DNA of 60,444 nt from Ancylobacter polymorphus (GCF_030813495.1 NZ_JAUSUI010000013.1:1-60444); one strand, 5' to 3'. Positions 7,554 to 15,635 are shown, numbered from the stretch's first letter. Notes: generated from the letters alone by a model not told the origin. Translations and numbers: made by a program.

Positions 7554-7883
7554 TCAGAACGGGATGCCGTCGTCGGTCTCGGCGGCTTTCCGCGGCTGAC
7601 GACCGAAAAGGGCGTTCATCGTCTTGCTGACGGATGCCTTTTCGGTAGGGGACAGCGGGTGTTTGATTTCAACGCTGCTCTTGTGCGCCCGAAGGTCCAC
7701 GGTCTCGATGTCCTGCTTGACGGAGACCGAGACGGGCTCAAGCACATAGAACCGAATGCCGGGGTTCAGCCGCGCCAGCCGCTTGGCTTCGTCGGCGGCC
7801 GACTGCTCGGTCGGGTGCCTCACGGCTGGAGGGCGCTGGCCGAGGCCGTACACCATCCAGAACTGATCATCATGCTGGGCCAT
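7554..7883 (-). CDS. Hypothetical protein, first gene of leftward operon, 109 aa
   Basis: The start at 7883 (MAQHDDQFWMVYGLGQ) follows the left operator cluster by about 100 bases, so this gene should be the first one expressed from the leftward early promoter. The protein is mixed alpha/beta with a charged linker and ends DDGIPF, a tail also seen in phage single-strand-binding or recombination accessory proteins. That resemblance is too short for a call. Confidence 0.55.
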   Translation of the reverse strand: MAQHDDQFWMVYGLGQRPPAVRHPTEQSAADEAKRLARLNPGIRFYVLEPVSVSVKQDIETVDLRAHKSSVEIKHPLSPTEKASVSKTMNALFGRQPRKAAETDDGIPF

Positions 7884-7983
7884 CGATGCTCCTCCCATCA
7901 GAGGGGGTGGCGTGCCCGGCGATCGGGAGAGGGGCGCGGGAACCGCCGCCGGGCACGCATCAGCGGTGTGCTGATGGGGTCAG

Positions 7984-8050
7984 TTTCCGAAATGGAAATG
8001 ATGATGTCAAGTGCAAATTTTCCGAAACGGAAAACGTCGTATTTCCGATT
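7984..8050. promoter_or_regulatory. Left operator cluster (OL-like)
   Basis: Two full copies of TTTCC-N5-GGAAA lie at 7984-7998 and 8019-8033, plus a degenerate third with an intact TTTCC half at 8042-8046. The centres (7991, 8026, 8049) are 35 and 23 bases apart. They sit between the leftward early operon and the rightward ybjQ-like gene, so a bound repressor would control both. The same motif recurs at 8989-9061. Confidence 0.75.
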
Positions 8051-8144
8051 CGATGATCGGGGGGCCGACGGCGCGCAGTGCAAAGGCCGCGATTGACCAT
8101 CTCCACGCCCAAGATACCCTCGGGGAAGCGGGGGGAGGATAGAC

Positions 8145-8651
8145 ATGGCCAAGTGCGTGATCTGCGGGGAGAGCCTAGGGCTTTTCGGCTCCAAGGACGG
8201 CAAGCACGACTATTGCCGGGACATGGAGGGGCGCGCGGCAGAGATCGCCACCGCCAATAGCGAGCGGGCGATGGTCGCCGCCGAGGCGTCTGCAAGGGAG
8301 GCCGCTGCCGCCGCCATGCTGGCCACCACAAGCGTCTACCTTCCCGACTTCGAGCACTTTGACACGCTGGGTATTGTGGCGGGCGAGACGGTGGCCGGCA
8401 TCAATGTGCTGAAAGAGGTGGCAGTCGTTGTTCGCGATGTCGTTGGCGGCCGGAGCGAGACGTTGCAGATGGCCATGAGATCGGCTCGCGAAAGCAGCCT
8501 GCTGGAAATGAAGCGCGAAGCGCTCGCGCTTGGAGCGGAAGCTGTGATAGGCGTGCAGCTGACCTATGGCGAAGCGCCTTCAGGGCGGCCGGGGTCTATG
8601 CTGTTGGTGGTGGCTACGGGAACCGCGATCCGGCGGCGCGCCTCAACCTAA
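8145..8651 (+). CDS. YbjQ-family protein with N-terminal zinc-ribbon
   Basis: A 168 aa protein. Residues 4-26 (CVICGESLG...DYC) resemble the short zinc-ribbon found in DUF4428. From about 73 on (LGIVAGETVAGINVL, then EMKREALALGAEAVIGVQL) it matches the YbjQ / PF01906 domain, a pentameric family of unknown function once annotated as heavy-metal binding. It lies between the two operator clusters, the place where lambda carries rexAB, and converges on the repressor gene with a four-base 3' overlap. Expression in the lysogen is therefore plausible. Confidence 0.75.
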   Translation: MAKCVICGESLGLFGSKDGKHDYCRDMEGRAAEIATANSERAMVAAEASAREAAAAAMLATTSVYLPDFEHFDTLGIVAGETVAGINVLKEVAVVVRDVVGGRSETLQMAMRSARESSLLEMKREALALGAEAVIGVQLTYGEAPSGRPGSMLLVVATGTAIRRRAST

Positions 8652-8974
8652 CCAGCGGCCCTCTGGCGGACGAACGCCGCGAAATCCGCCACCTCGTTCT
8701 TCTGCTCGGGGGTCAGGCCTTGGAGGAGATCGGCTTGAGTAGGGGCGGAAGGGTCGCGAAATAGATCCGCCACGGATGGCAGGTTCAGGGCGTGGCGGAA
8801 TTTCTCCATCCACTCGGCATCTATGTGCCCTGGCTTCTTGAGCTTCTTCGAGATGGTCCCCGGCGACACACCCATGCGCTCCGCAAGCCTCTTCCTGTCG
8901 AGGCCGGGGACCGTCGCCATCCATTCTTCGATGTAGAGGCGTGGCGGCCGGGCGCCGCCGATCGATGTAACCAT
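8648..8974 (-). CDS. XRE/HTH repressor, probable prophage CI-like regulator
   Basis: A 108 aa protein with a helix-turn-helix over about residues 27-60 (RKRLAERMGVSPGTISKKL). There is no C-terminal peptidase domain, so if it is the lysogeny repressor it is not a LexA-like self-cleaving one. It starts 15 bases from the nearest TTTCC-N5-GGAAA site and is divergent to the Cro-like gene, the usual repressor/cro geometry. No clear ribosome-binding site precedes the ATG at 8974, so leaderless translation is possible. Confidence 0.8.
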   Translation of the reverse strand: MVTSIGGARPPRLYIEEWMATVPGLDRKRLAERMGVSPGTISKKLKKPGHIDAEWMEKFRHALNLPSVADLFRDPSAPTQADLLQGLTPEQKNEVADFAAFVRQRAAG

Positions 8975-8988
8975 CAGATATGACTAGC

Positions 8989-9061
8989 TTTCCAAATTGG
9001 AAATGGCAAAATTTCCAATGCGGAAAACAAAGTGCTGGACTTCCTTTTTCCGATATGGAAA
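8989..9061. promoter_or_regulatory. Right operator cluster (OR-like)
   Basis: Three full TTTCC-N5-GGAAA sites lie at 8989-9003, 9012-9026 and 9047-9061, with centres 23 and 35 bases apart. They occupy the whole gap between the divergent repressor and Cro-like genes, and the last site abuts the Cro-like start. The order of spacings is the mirror image of the left cluster. Confidence 0.85.
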
Positions 9062-9070
9062 ATGGCAAGC

Positions 9071-9304
9071 ATGAGCACGATGCTGAGAACATGGCGCGCG
9101 GAAGCGCAACTGGATGCCAACAGCGCCGCAACGGGGGTGGGCGTCTCGCTCCCCACGTGGAGCCGCTGGGAGACGGGCCGCCGCCGGGTGCCGGCTGAGC
9201 GGGTGCTTGATGTCGAGCGCATTACCGGCATCTCCCGTCATGATCTCCGGCCTGACCTGTACCCGCGCGAGCCCGCGCCCTCTACCGATCACGGGAGGGC
9301 GTAG
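9071..9304 (+). CDS. Cro/YdaS-like HTH protein
   Basis: A 77 aa protein with an N-terminal HTH (WRAEAQLDANSAATGVGVS, then LPTWSRWETGRRRV) and the tail VERITGISRHDLRPDLYP, which is characteristic of YdaS-type Cro proteins. ATGs at 9062, 9071 and 9080 are in frame; 9071 has GGAA at a suitable distance and is chosen. First gene of the rightward early operon; it would repress the repressor gene during lytic growth. Confidence 0.8.
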   Translation: MSTMLRTWRAEAQLDANSAATGVGVSLPTWSRWETGRRRVPAERVLDVERITGISRHDLRPDLYPREPAPSTDHGRA

Positions 9305-9306
9305 GG

Positions 9307-9918
9307 ATGGGCGAGCACCATGCCCCCGCGCCGCTGCGCTTCCGGCACCCGGCGCTTGGTGATGTCGAAATGGTCATGGTCGACCTTGAGCCCCCGAGGT
9401 TCCTGTCTGCGACGTGCCGTCTTGGTGATGCGGTCTGCGAGGTAGACCTGATGGCGCCGCCGTCGATCGCGCCGCTGCAGGACATCGCGGCGCTGCCCCG
9501 GAATCCGCTACCGGGGCGGCGTGATGCCGGCGATCATCTCGGTGGCGAAGTTGAGCGCACTTTCGCGCACCGCCGCCTCTTCAGCATCTTGAGGCGGGCC
9601 GCTGAACGCACCCGCGATGGCATTCGTGACGTCTATATCAAACTGGCGCAGGCGAGCCGCCGCTACGTCTTGGTCCGGGTGCTCGGTCATGCGCATGATG
9701 AGAACACGCATCATCTGAGCAATGGCAAAACGCCAGGCTTTGTCCGCTCGCCTGATTTCAGCCTTCGTGAAGGATGGTGCCGACCAGCCGTACTTGTCTG
9801 TCATGTGCTTCGCTCCGTGCGCAGCATTCGCGCGGGGTTGAAAGGGGATGGCCCGGCTGCAACCGGCCATCCCCGCAAACCTAACGGCGCGCGAGATGAC
9901 ATGGGAGAGGCGGAATGA
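9307..9918 (+). CDS. Hypothetical early protein (C-terminal part doubtful)
   Basis: The ATG at 9307 lies three bases after the Cro-like stop with a strong GGGAGG, so translation is probably coupled. The first ~70 residues (FRHPALGDVEMVMVDLEPP) look like a normal soluble protein. The rest is Arg/His-rich and lies opposite a good minus-strand frame at 9508-9804, so the true product may end differently in related phages. The stop overlaps the next start. Confidence 0.45.
   Translation: MGEHHAPAPLRFRHPALGDVEMVMVDLEPPRFLSATCRLGDAVCEVDLMAPPSIAPLQDIAALPRNPLPGRRDAGDHLGGEVERTFAHRRLFSILRRAAERTRDGIRDVYIKLAQASRRYVLVRVLGHAHDENTHHLSNGKTPGFVRSPDFSLREGWCRPAVLVCHVLRSVRSIRAGLKGDGPAATGHPRKPNGARDDMGEAE
9508..9804 (-). 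CDS. Hypothetical protein, 98 aa, antisense to the early operon
   Basis: Starts MTDKYGWSAPSFTKAEI at 9804 with GGAG eight bases upstream. Composition is natural, with a helical segment AWRFAIAQMMRVLIMRM and an acidic helical C-terminus. The stop codon lies in the loop of a GC hairpin (9495-9517) that could terminate it. It is wholly inside the plus-strand frame 9307-9918; one of the two is probably not expressed. Confidence 0.5.
   Translation of the reverse strand: MTDKYGWSAPSFTKAEIRRADKAWRFAIAQMMRVLIMRMTEHPDQDVAAARLRQFDIDVTNAIAGAFSGPPQDAEEAAVRESALNFATEMIAGITPPR
9844..9874. other. Strong inverted repeat
   Basis: GGGGATGGCC at 9844-9853 and GGCCATCCCC at 9865-9874 form a perfect 10-bp stem that can extend inward through CGG/CCG. 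No T-tract follows on either strand, so it is not a standard terminator. It precedes the gene starting at 9915. Confidence 0.4.
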
Positions 9919-10580
9919 GCCTCACCCGCAAGATCATCGACTTCCTGACCGGCCGGCCTTCGCCCCGGCGCCTGCGCTTCGACGACAGCACGAGCATCGT
10001 GCCGGGCGATATGGTGGTGTGCATCGTCAGCGGCCGGCCGAGCTTCCTTCGTCCGGATGGGACTTTTGGTGGTTGGGCCGATGGCCCGTATCCGCAGCTG
10101 GGCTTCCGCTACCATGTCGATGATGTGTGCCCTAGCCCGCGTGGTGCGATCGGGCTGCGTCTTCGCGAATTTCCGTCCGACAAGTGGCGGGTGACCTGCT
10201 TTCGCAAGGTCCGCAAGACATCCATCGAGTGCCTTCAATCCCTTCTCAATCCCAGCCCCGAGGAGGTCCTTGCCGGGACCGCCGGGGGCAATGACTACGA
10301 CGTGCCGTCCGTTGCCGCGGACGAGCGCACTGGTTTCCTCCCGGGCGTTTCCTCCCGGTGCCTCACGGCCCGCCTGCTGCTGAATGGTGGTGACGGGCCG
10401 TCCTTTCTCCATCGTGTGACCTCTCGTGAACGTCTCGGCTCAGATGAGCCGGGCACCGCTGGCGCCCGGCCTCTTGGTGGCGGTGGCGGAGGTGGTGAGC
10501 CGCCGCTCCGTGGTGGTGATGAGCACATCACCACAGGGGACACCCGAGATGTCGGAATTCTCACCCGCGCCTGCGGGTAA
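9915..10580 (+). CDS. Hypothetical protein, 221 aa
   Basis: Start at 9915 overlaps the previous stop (ATGA). Residues 1-140 look like a folded domain with beta-rich character (VPGDMVVCIVSGRPSFL, then GFRYHVDDVCP). Beyond residue ~140 the sequence is Gly/Arg-rich with a run of eight glycines, overlaps the next gene and may be poorly conserved. No family recognised. Confidence 0.5.
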   Translation: MSLTRKIIDFLTGRPSPRRLRFDDSTSIVPGDMVVCIVSGRPSFLRPDGTFGGWADGPYPQLGFRYHVDDVCPSPRGAIGLRLREFPSDKWRVTCFRKVRKTSIECLQSLLNPSPEEVLAGTAGGNDYDVPSVAADERTGFLPGVSSRCLTARLLLNGGDGPSFLHRVTSRERLGSDEPGTAGARPLGGGGGGGEPPLRGGDEHITTGDTRDVGILTRACG

Positions 10581-11016
10581 TTCACCCAAGGCTATGACGA
10601 GGACAGCGATGTCGTCCGCATGCGAGGCTCACCATCTGATCGGCCAGATTGCCGGCGCCCAGGCTCTGGGCAGCCCGATCAAGACCGCGCTCAGCATCGT
10701 GGCGCGCCGCACCGGCCTTTCGGAACGTCGTGTCCGCGGCATCTGGCACAAGGAAGCGCGCGCCATTCGCGCAGAGGAACTCGATGCGCTGCGGCGGGCG
10801 GCCGAGGCGCAGAAGAAAGCGGAATTTGATGCGGATATTTCCGAGTTGCGAGCGCGTCTGGCTCGTCTTGAGGCGGCGGCTACCGTCACCCCTTCGCATG
10901 CGCTTCGCGGAGCGCGCGAGGCAGAAGGCCAGGAAGTGGCTGGACCGGGCGGAGTGGTGGCGGCGGGACGACTGAGCTCGCCCACCGGCCCGCGCCTTCG
11001 TGCGGAGGCGCGCTGA
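10549..11016 (+). CDS. Putative DNA-binding HTH protein, 155 aa
   Basis: The segment IKTALSIVARRTGLSERRVRG (residues ~45-65) has helix-turn-helix spacing, followed by IWHKEARAIRAEEL and a coiled coil (AEAQKKAEFDADISELRARL). I place the start at 10549 (MSEFSPAPAG); other in-frame starts lie up to 10426. Such HTH plus coiled-coil proteins are common in rhizobial phage early regions. Function is not known. Confidence 0.6.
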   Translation: MSEFSPAPAGNSPKAMTRTAMSSACEAHHLIGQIAGAQALGSPIKTALSIVARRTGLSERRVRGIWHKEARAIRAEELDALRRAAEAQKKAEFDADISELRARLARLEAAATVTPSHALRGAREAEGQEVAGPGGVVAAGRLSSPTGPRLRAEAR

Positions 11017-11264
11017 TGCCCCGCACCTATCTCAAGACCGCTGACCCGAAGCCGACCCCCACCGAGCTGCGCCGCCGCAAGCTGGCCGCCGTGCGGGCCG
11101 AGAAGATCGCCGAATATGCCCGGCTGAGGCGGGCGCATGACGCCCGGGCCAAGACCAGCCGGGAACTCCTCGAAATCACCACTGCGCTGCTCGCCGCTGA
11201 GCTGAAGCAGCCGAAATCCGCCGAGCGCCCCGCTGCGCCGGTGGCGGACCTTTTCGCGCTCTGA
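11016..11264 (+). CDS. Hypothetical basic helical protein, 82 aa
   Basis: Coupled to the previous gene by TGATG. It is very basic and helical ([20 protein letters not shown]) and ends in a LFAL tail. Nucleic-acid binding is plausible from charge alone. Family unknown. Confidence 0.55.
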   Translation: MPRTYLKTADPKPTPTELRRRKLAAVRAEKIAEYARLRRAHDARAKTSRELLEITTALLAAELKQPKSAERPAAPVADLFAL

Positions 11265-11292
11265 TCGTCAGAACGCTGCACGGAGCCTTGCC

Positions 11293-11577
11293 ATGTCCGA
11301 CATCCCGAACGACGAGCCGCTTTCCGATTCCCCCGCCGGCTTCGCCAAGGAGCAGCTCGTTTCCTTCATCGAGCGCATCGAGCGCTTGGAAGAAGAAAAG
11401 CAGACCATCGCCGACGACATCAAGGACGTGTTTGCCGAGGCCAAGGGCAGCGGCTTCGACACCAAGGCGCTGCGGGAAATCCTGCGCATTCGCAAGCAGG
11501 ACGCCGACCAGCGCGCCGAGCACGAGGCGATCGTCGACCTCTACATGCAGACGCTCGGCATGCTCGGCGAAAGCTGA
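11293..11577 (+). CDS. GapR-family DNA-binding protein (DUF2312)
   Basis: A 94 aa protein matching GapR along its length: [39 protein letters not shown] and [11 protein letters not shown]. In Caulobacter, GapR is an essential nucleoid protein that clamps overtwisted DNA ahead of replication and transcription. Here it lies 36 bases upstream of a dnaA homologue in the replication operon, suggesting a role in phage replication or in competing with host GapR. Confidence 0.9.
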   Translation: MSDIPNDEPLSDSPAGFAKEQLVSFIERIERLEEEKQTIADDIKDVFAEAKGSGFDTKALREILRIRKQDADQRAEHEAIVDLYMQTLGMLGES

Positions 11578-11613
11578 GCTCGGCGCCTTTCGTTCACATG
11601 CTGAGGTGCCGCG

Positions 11614-13014
11614 ATGAAAAGCGAGACATGGGAAGGGCTCCGCGCCTCCCTGAAAGCCCGGGTGGGCTCGGACACATATGACGCCTGGTTCGCCCGGCTG
11701 GAGTTCGCCGGCTGCGCGGACGACGTGGTGACACTTTCGGTTCCGACCACCTTCCTGCGCCGGTGGCTGGCTCACCACTATGCCGACCTGCTGACCGAGA
11801 TGTGGCAGGCCGTGGCGCCGGTGTCGCGGGTGGTGATTGGCGTGCGCAAGCCGGGCGCGAGGGTCGTGGTGCGCATGGAGCGCGCGGCGACGGAGGCCGA
11901 GGCTTCCGCCCCTGAGGCTGCTGTGCCGCCTCCGGTCAAGCCCAAGCCCAAGGCGAAGCCCCGTTCCTGGCAGCAGGTCAGTTCCGCTCTCGACGCCAGC
12001 AAGACGCTGGGCACGTTCCGGGTTGGCGATGGAAACAGGCTGGTGCATGCGGCGGCGAGCGCGGTGGCCCTACCGAAGGCGTCGCGGTTCAATCCGCTCT
12101 ACGTCTATGGGGCCGGTGGGTGCGGCAAGTCGCATTTGCTGCAGGGCATCGCCGCGGCGGGTGATGAGTGCAATGCCGTCTACATGACGGCCGAGCGTTT
12201 CATGCTGGGCGTCGCCAACGCGGTGCAGCACCTGAAAATGCAGGAGTTCCGTGACGCTCTCACGGCGGCCGGACTGCTGGTGCTGGACGATGTACACAAT
12301 CTGCGTGGCAAAGCGGCGCAACAGGAGTTCCACCGGGCCATTTATCAGCTGGTCGAAGCTGGGCGGCAGGTGGTGATTTCCGCCGACCGGGCGCCGAGTG
12401 ACCTCGAGGTGCTGGACGAGAGAGACCGTGCGCACCTCGCCAGCGGCCTGGTGCTCGAGATCACGCCTCCGGATGAGAGGCTGCTGCGCGAGATCCTTGA
12501 CGAACGGGTGGCCGCGCTTGGGCAGGAGAACCCCGGCTTCGCCGTGCCGCCGGACGTGCTGGACTTCCTCGCCCGGATTTGCGGGAAGAGCGCGCGGGTT
12601 CTCGACGGCGCGCTGAACCGCCTGCTGGCACATAGCCAATTGGGCGAGGCGCCGCTCACGCTGGACGTGGCCGAGGCGGCGCTGCGGGACCTTGCGGGGT
12701 CCGCCGAGCCGAAGCGCGCCCGGGTGGAAGACATTCTGAAGGCCGTGGCGTCGCACTACGACATCAGCCGGGCCGACATCATCTCCCAGCGCCGCACGGC
12801 GAACGTGGTGATACCCCGCCAGATCGCGATGTATCTGGCGAAGACGCTCACGCTGCGGTCGCTGCCCGAAATCGGGCGTCGCTTTGGCGGGCGGGATCAC
12901 ACCACCGTGCTACACGCGGTGCGTAAGATCGACGAGTTGCGGAAGGTGCAAGCTGGGTTAGCCGGCGACCTCGAAAAGCTGACCTCGGCGCTGACCGGCG
13001 AGGTGGCAGCGTGA
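11614..13014 (+). CDS. Phage-encoded DnaA homologue
   Basis: A 466 aa full-length DnaA-type protein. Domain I is about residues 1-75; a Pro/Lys linker follows at 95-118. The AAA+ domain has Walker A GAGGCGKS (166-173), Walker B VLDD (223-226) and sensor II Arg328. The DNA-binding domain carries GGRDHTTVLHAVRKI (425-439), the DnaA-box signature. In box VII, where host DnaA has SRFGWGL with its arginine finger, this protein reads AHLASGL: the Arg position aligns with His274. DnaA-box recognition should be kept while ATP-dependent oligomerisation may differ. It ends overlapping the next gene. Confidence 0.9.
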   Translation: MKSETWEGLRASLKARVGSDTYDAWFARLEFAGCADDVVTLSVPTTFLRRWLAHHYADLLTEMWQAVAPVSRVVIGVRKPGARVVVRMERAATEAEASAPEAAVPPPVKPKPKAKPRSWQQVSSALDASKTLGTFRVGDGNRLVHAAASAVALPKASRFNPLYVYGAGGCGKSHLLQGIAAAGDECNAVYMTAERFMLGVANAVQHLKMQEFRDALTAAGLLVLDDVHNLRGKAAQQEFHRAIYQLVEAGRQVVISADRAPSDLEVLDERDRAHLASGLVLEITPPDERLLREILDERVAALGQENPGFAVPPDVLDFLARICGKSARVLDGALNRLLAHSQLGEAPLTLDVAEAALRDLAGSAEPKRARVEDILKAVASHYDISRADIISQRRTANVVIPRQIAMYLAKTLTLRSLPEIGRRFGGRDHTTVLHAVRKIDELRKVQAGLAGDLEKLTSALTGEVAA

Positions 13015-15635
13015 ACGCACCGACCTCCTATCGCCAGTTTCTCGAAGCCAAGATGAAGGTCGCCCCGTCGACCGGTTTTTCTGTTCCGCTGGAAGAGATT
13101 AACCCGGACCTCAAGCCGTTCACACGCGCAGTGGTCCAATGGGCCGCCGCCGGCGGATGCCGGGGCATCTTCGCCAGCTTCGGACTGCACAAAACGTCGA
13201 CGCAGATCGAGCTATGCCGGCTGCTGAAGGTCCGCGCCGGCGGCGAGGCGCTGATCGTGCTGCCACTCGGCGTCCGGCAGGAGTTCTTCCGCGATGCCCG
13301 GCTTCGCTTCCAGGGCGACTTCGCGGTGTCGCTCCGCTTCATCCAGTCGGAAGCCGAGCTGGAAGCGGCCCGCGCCGATGGCGGGGGGCACATCTACCTG
13401 ACGAATTACGAAACGATCCGCGAGGGAAAGCTCGACCCAGGCCAGTTCACTATCGCCTGCCTCGACGAAGCGTCGATCCTTCGCAGCTTCGGCTCCAAGA
13501 CCTTCCAGACTTTCCTGCCGCTGTTCGACAAGGTGCGCTTCAGGTTCGTCGCGACGGCAACACCATCGCCGAACCGGTTCAAGGAGATCATCCACTATGC
13601 CGGCTTCCTCGGCATCATGGACACCGGCCAAGCGCTCACCCGCTTCTTCCAGCGCAATTCGGAGAAGGCCGGCGACCTGACCCTCTATCCCCATAAGGAA
13701 CACGAGTTCTGGATGTGGGTGTCGACCTGGGCAGTCTTCCTGCAAAAGCCCTCCGACCTCGGTTTCTCCGATGAGGGTTATGACCTTCCTCCACTTACCG
13801 TCCGCTGGCACGAGGTGCCCGTCGACCTGATCGGCTCTACTGCGGATCGCGACGGCCAGATGGCCTTGATCCGGCCTGAGGCCAAGGGCCTGTCAGAAGA
13901 GGCGCGCGAGCGGCGCGCCGCGCTGCCGGCTTGCATCGCCCGTATGCGCGAGATCATCGCCGCCGATCCGGAGAGCCATCGCATCCTCTGGCATGACCTA
14001 GAAGACGAGCGCCGCGCCATCGAGGCGGCGGTGCCGGGCGTGCGCTCGGTCTTTGGGACGCAGGACCTGGCAGAGCGCGAAGACCGCATCATCAGCTTCT
14101 CCGATGGCGGCTTTCCGTTCCTCGCCGCCAAGCCGGTGATGCTCGGCTCCGGCTGCAACCTGCAGCGCCACTGCCACAAGGCGGTGTTCCTCGGCGTCGG
14201 GCACAAGTTCAACGACTTCATCCAGGCCGTGCACCGCATCCAGCGGTTCGGCCAGGAGCACCCCGTCGAGATCGACATCATCTATCCCGAGAGCATGCGG
14301 GCGGCGCGCCGTGACCTCGAGGCCAAATGGGCGCGCCATGAGGAAATGGCCGCGCGCATGAGCGAGATTATCCGCAAGCACGGGCTCAGCCTGGCCGGCA
14401 TGGCCGAGGTGCTGCAACGTTCCATCGGCGTGCAGCGCATCGAGGCCAGCGGCGAAGGCTGGTTGGTGGCGAACAACGATTGCGTCGAAGAGTGCCGGCG
14501 CATGGAGAACGACAGCGTCGACCTCATCGTGACGTCGATCCCCTTCTCCAATCACTACGAGTACACGCCGACCTATGACGACTTCGGCCACACCGATGAT
14601 GACGACCATTTCTTCGGGCAGATGGACTTCCTGACGCCGGAGCTGCTGCGGATCCTGAAGCCCGGCCGGATGGCCTGCATCCACGTCAAGGACCGGATCA
14701 TGTTCGGTTCGGTGACGGGCATGGGCACGCCGACCGTCAATCCGTTCCACATGACGACGACCTTCCACTTCAGGAAGCATGGCTTCGCCTACATGGGGAT
14801 GGTGACGATCGACACCGACGTCGTGAGGGAGAACAACCAGACCTATCGGCTGGGCTGGACCGAGAACGCCAAGGACAGCAGCAAGATGGGGTTCGGCTCG
14901 CCCGAATACCTCTTGGTGTTCCGCAAGCTACCGACCGATCGATCCCGCGCCTACGCCGACGAGCCGGTGACGAAACAGAAGCCGCACGTCGAGATGCTCG
15001 ACGGCCGGATCGTCGAGTTCGACGACAAGGGGCGGCCTATTCCCGGCAGCGGCTATTCACGCGCCCGCTGGCAGACCGATGCACATGCGCGCTGGCGCTC
15101 CAGCGGCAACCGCCTTCTCACGGCCGACGAGATCGCCCAGCTTGATCCTTCCACCATCGGCAAAGTCTTCAAGCAGTTCAGCATGGAGACCGTCTACGAC
15201 TACGAGACGCACGTGCGGATCGGCGAGCAGTTGGATTATCGCGGCGTGCTGCCGGCGATCTTCATGTCGCTCTGGCCGGCCAGCACCCGACCGGACGTCT
15301 GGCATGACGTTGATCGGATGCGGACGTTGAACACGGCGCAGGCCTCGGCCGGCCGGGAACTCCACGTCTGCCCTCTGCAGTTCGACATCGTCGACCGCTG
15401 CATCAACCGCTACACCAACCCCGGCGAGCTTGTCTTCGACCCCTTTGGCGGTCTGTTCACGGTGCCCAACCGGGCTGTCCGTATGGGGCGGCGGGGCAGG
15501 GCGGCGGAACTCCACCATGGGTATTTCCTCGACGGGGTGAAATACCTTGAGGCTTTGGACCGCAAAAAGGCCACGCCTTCGCTGTTCGACTTCTTGGCCG
15601 ATGGCGTGGCCGCCCCTGCGGAGGCGGCTGAGTGA
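13011..15635 (+). CDS. SNF2-like helicase fused to DNA N6/N4-methyltransferase
   Basis: An 874 aa fusion. N-terminal SF2 motifs: GLHKT at 58-62 (motif I variant), DEAS at 152-155 (motif II), TATPSPN at 182-188 (motif III) and QAVHRIQRFGQ at 405-415 (motif VI). From about 480 an amino-methyltransferase follows, with VTSIPFS at 507-513 (the DPPY-type motif IV, here SIPF) and FDPFGG near 820 (SAM-binding motif I), the beta-class order. Likely substrate is phage DNA during replication, giving adenine or N4-cytosine methylation. Overlaps dnaA by four bases. Confidence 0.85.
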   Translation: MNAPTSYRQFLEAKMKVAPSTGFSVPLEEINPDLKPFTRAVVQWAAAGGCRGIFASFGLHKTSTQIELCRLLKVRAGGEALIVLPLGVRQEFFRDARLRFQGDFAVSLRFIQSEAELEAARADGGGHIYLTNYETIREGKLDPGQFTIACLDEASILRSFGSKTFQTFLPLFDKVRFRFVATATPSPNRFKEIIHYAGFLGIMDTGQALTRFFQRNSEKAGDLTLYPHKEHEFWMWVSTWAVFLQKPSDLGFSDEGYDLPPLTVRWHEVPVDLIGSTADRDGQMALIRPEAKGLSEEARERRAALPACIARMREIIAADPESHRILWHDLEDERRAIEAAVPGVRSVFGTQDLAEREDRIISFSDGGFPFLAAKPVMLGSGCNLQRHCHKAVFLGVGHKFNDFIQAVHRIQRFGQEHPVEIDIIYPESMRAARRDLEAKWARHEEMAARMSEIIRKHGLSLAGMAEVLQRSIGVQRIEASGEGWLVANNDCVEECRRMENDSVDLIVTSIPFSNHYEYTPTYDDFGHTDDDDHFFGQMDFLTPELLRILKPGRMACIHVKDRIMFGSVTGMGTPTVNPFHMTTTFHFRKHGFAYMGMVTIDTDVVRENNQTYRLGWTENAKDSSKMGFGSPEYLLVFRKLPTDRSRAYADEPVTKQKPHVEMLDGRIVEFDDKGRPIPGSGYSRARWQTDAHARWRSSGNRLLTADEIAQLDPSTIGKVFKQFSMETVYDYETHVRIGEQLDYRGVLPAIFMSLWPASTRPDVWHDVDRMRTLNTAQASAGRELHVCPLQFDIVDRCINRYTNPGELVFDPFGGLFTVPNRAVRMGRRGRAAELHHGYFLDGVKYLEALDRKKATPSLFDFLADGVAAPAEAAE

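Noticed and set aside
10295..10585. Minus-strand frame with a Pro-run and many Arg
   Set aside because: Antisense of a Gly-rich plus-strand region; low complexity.
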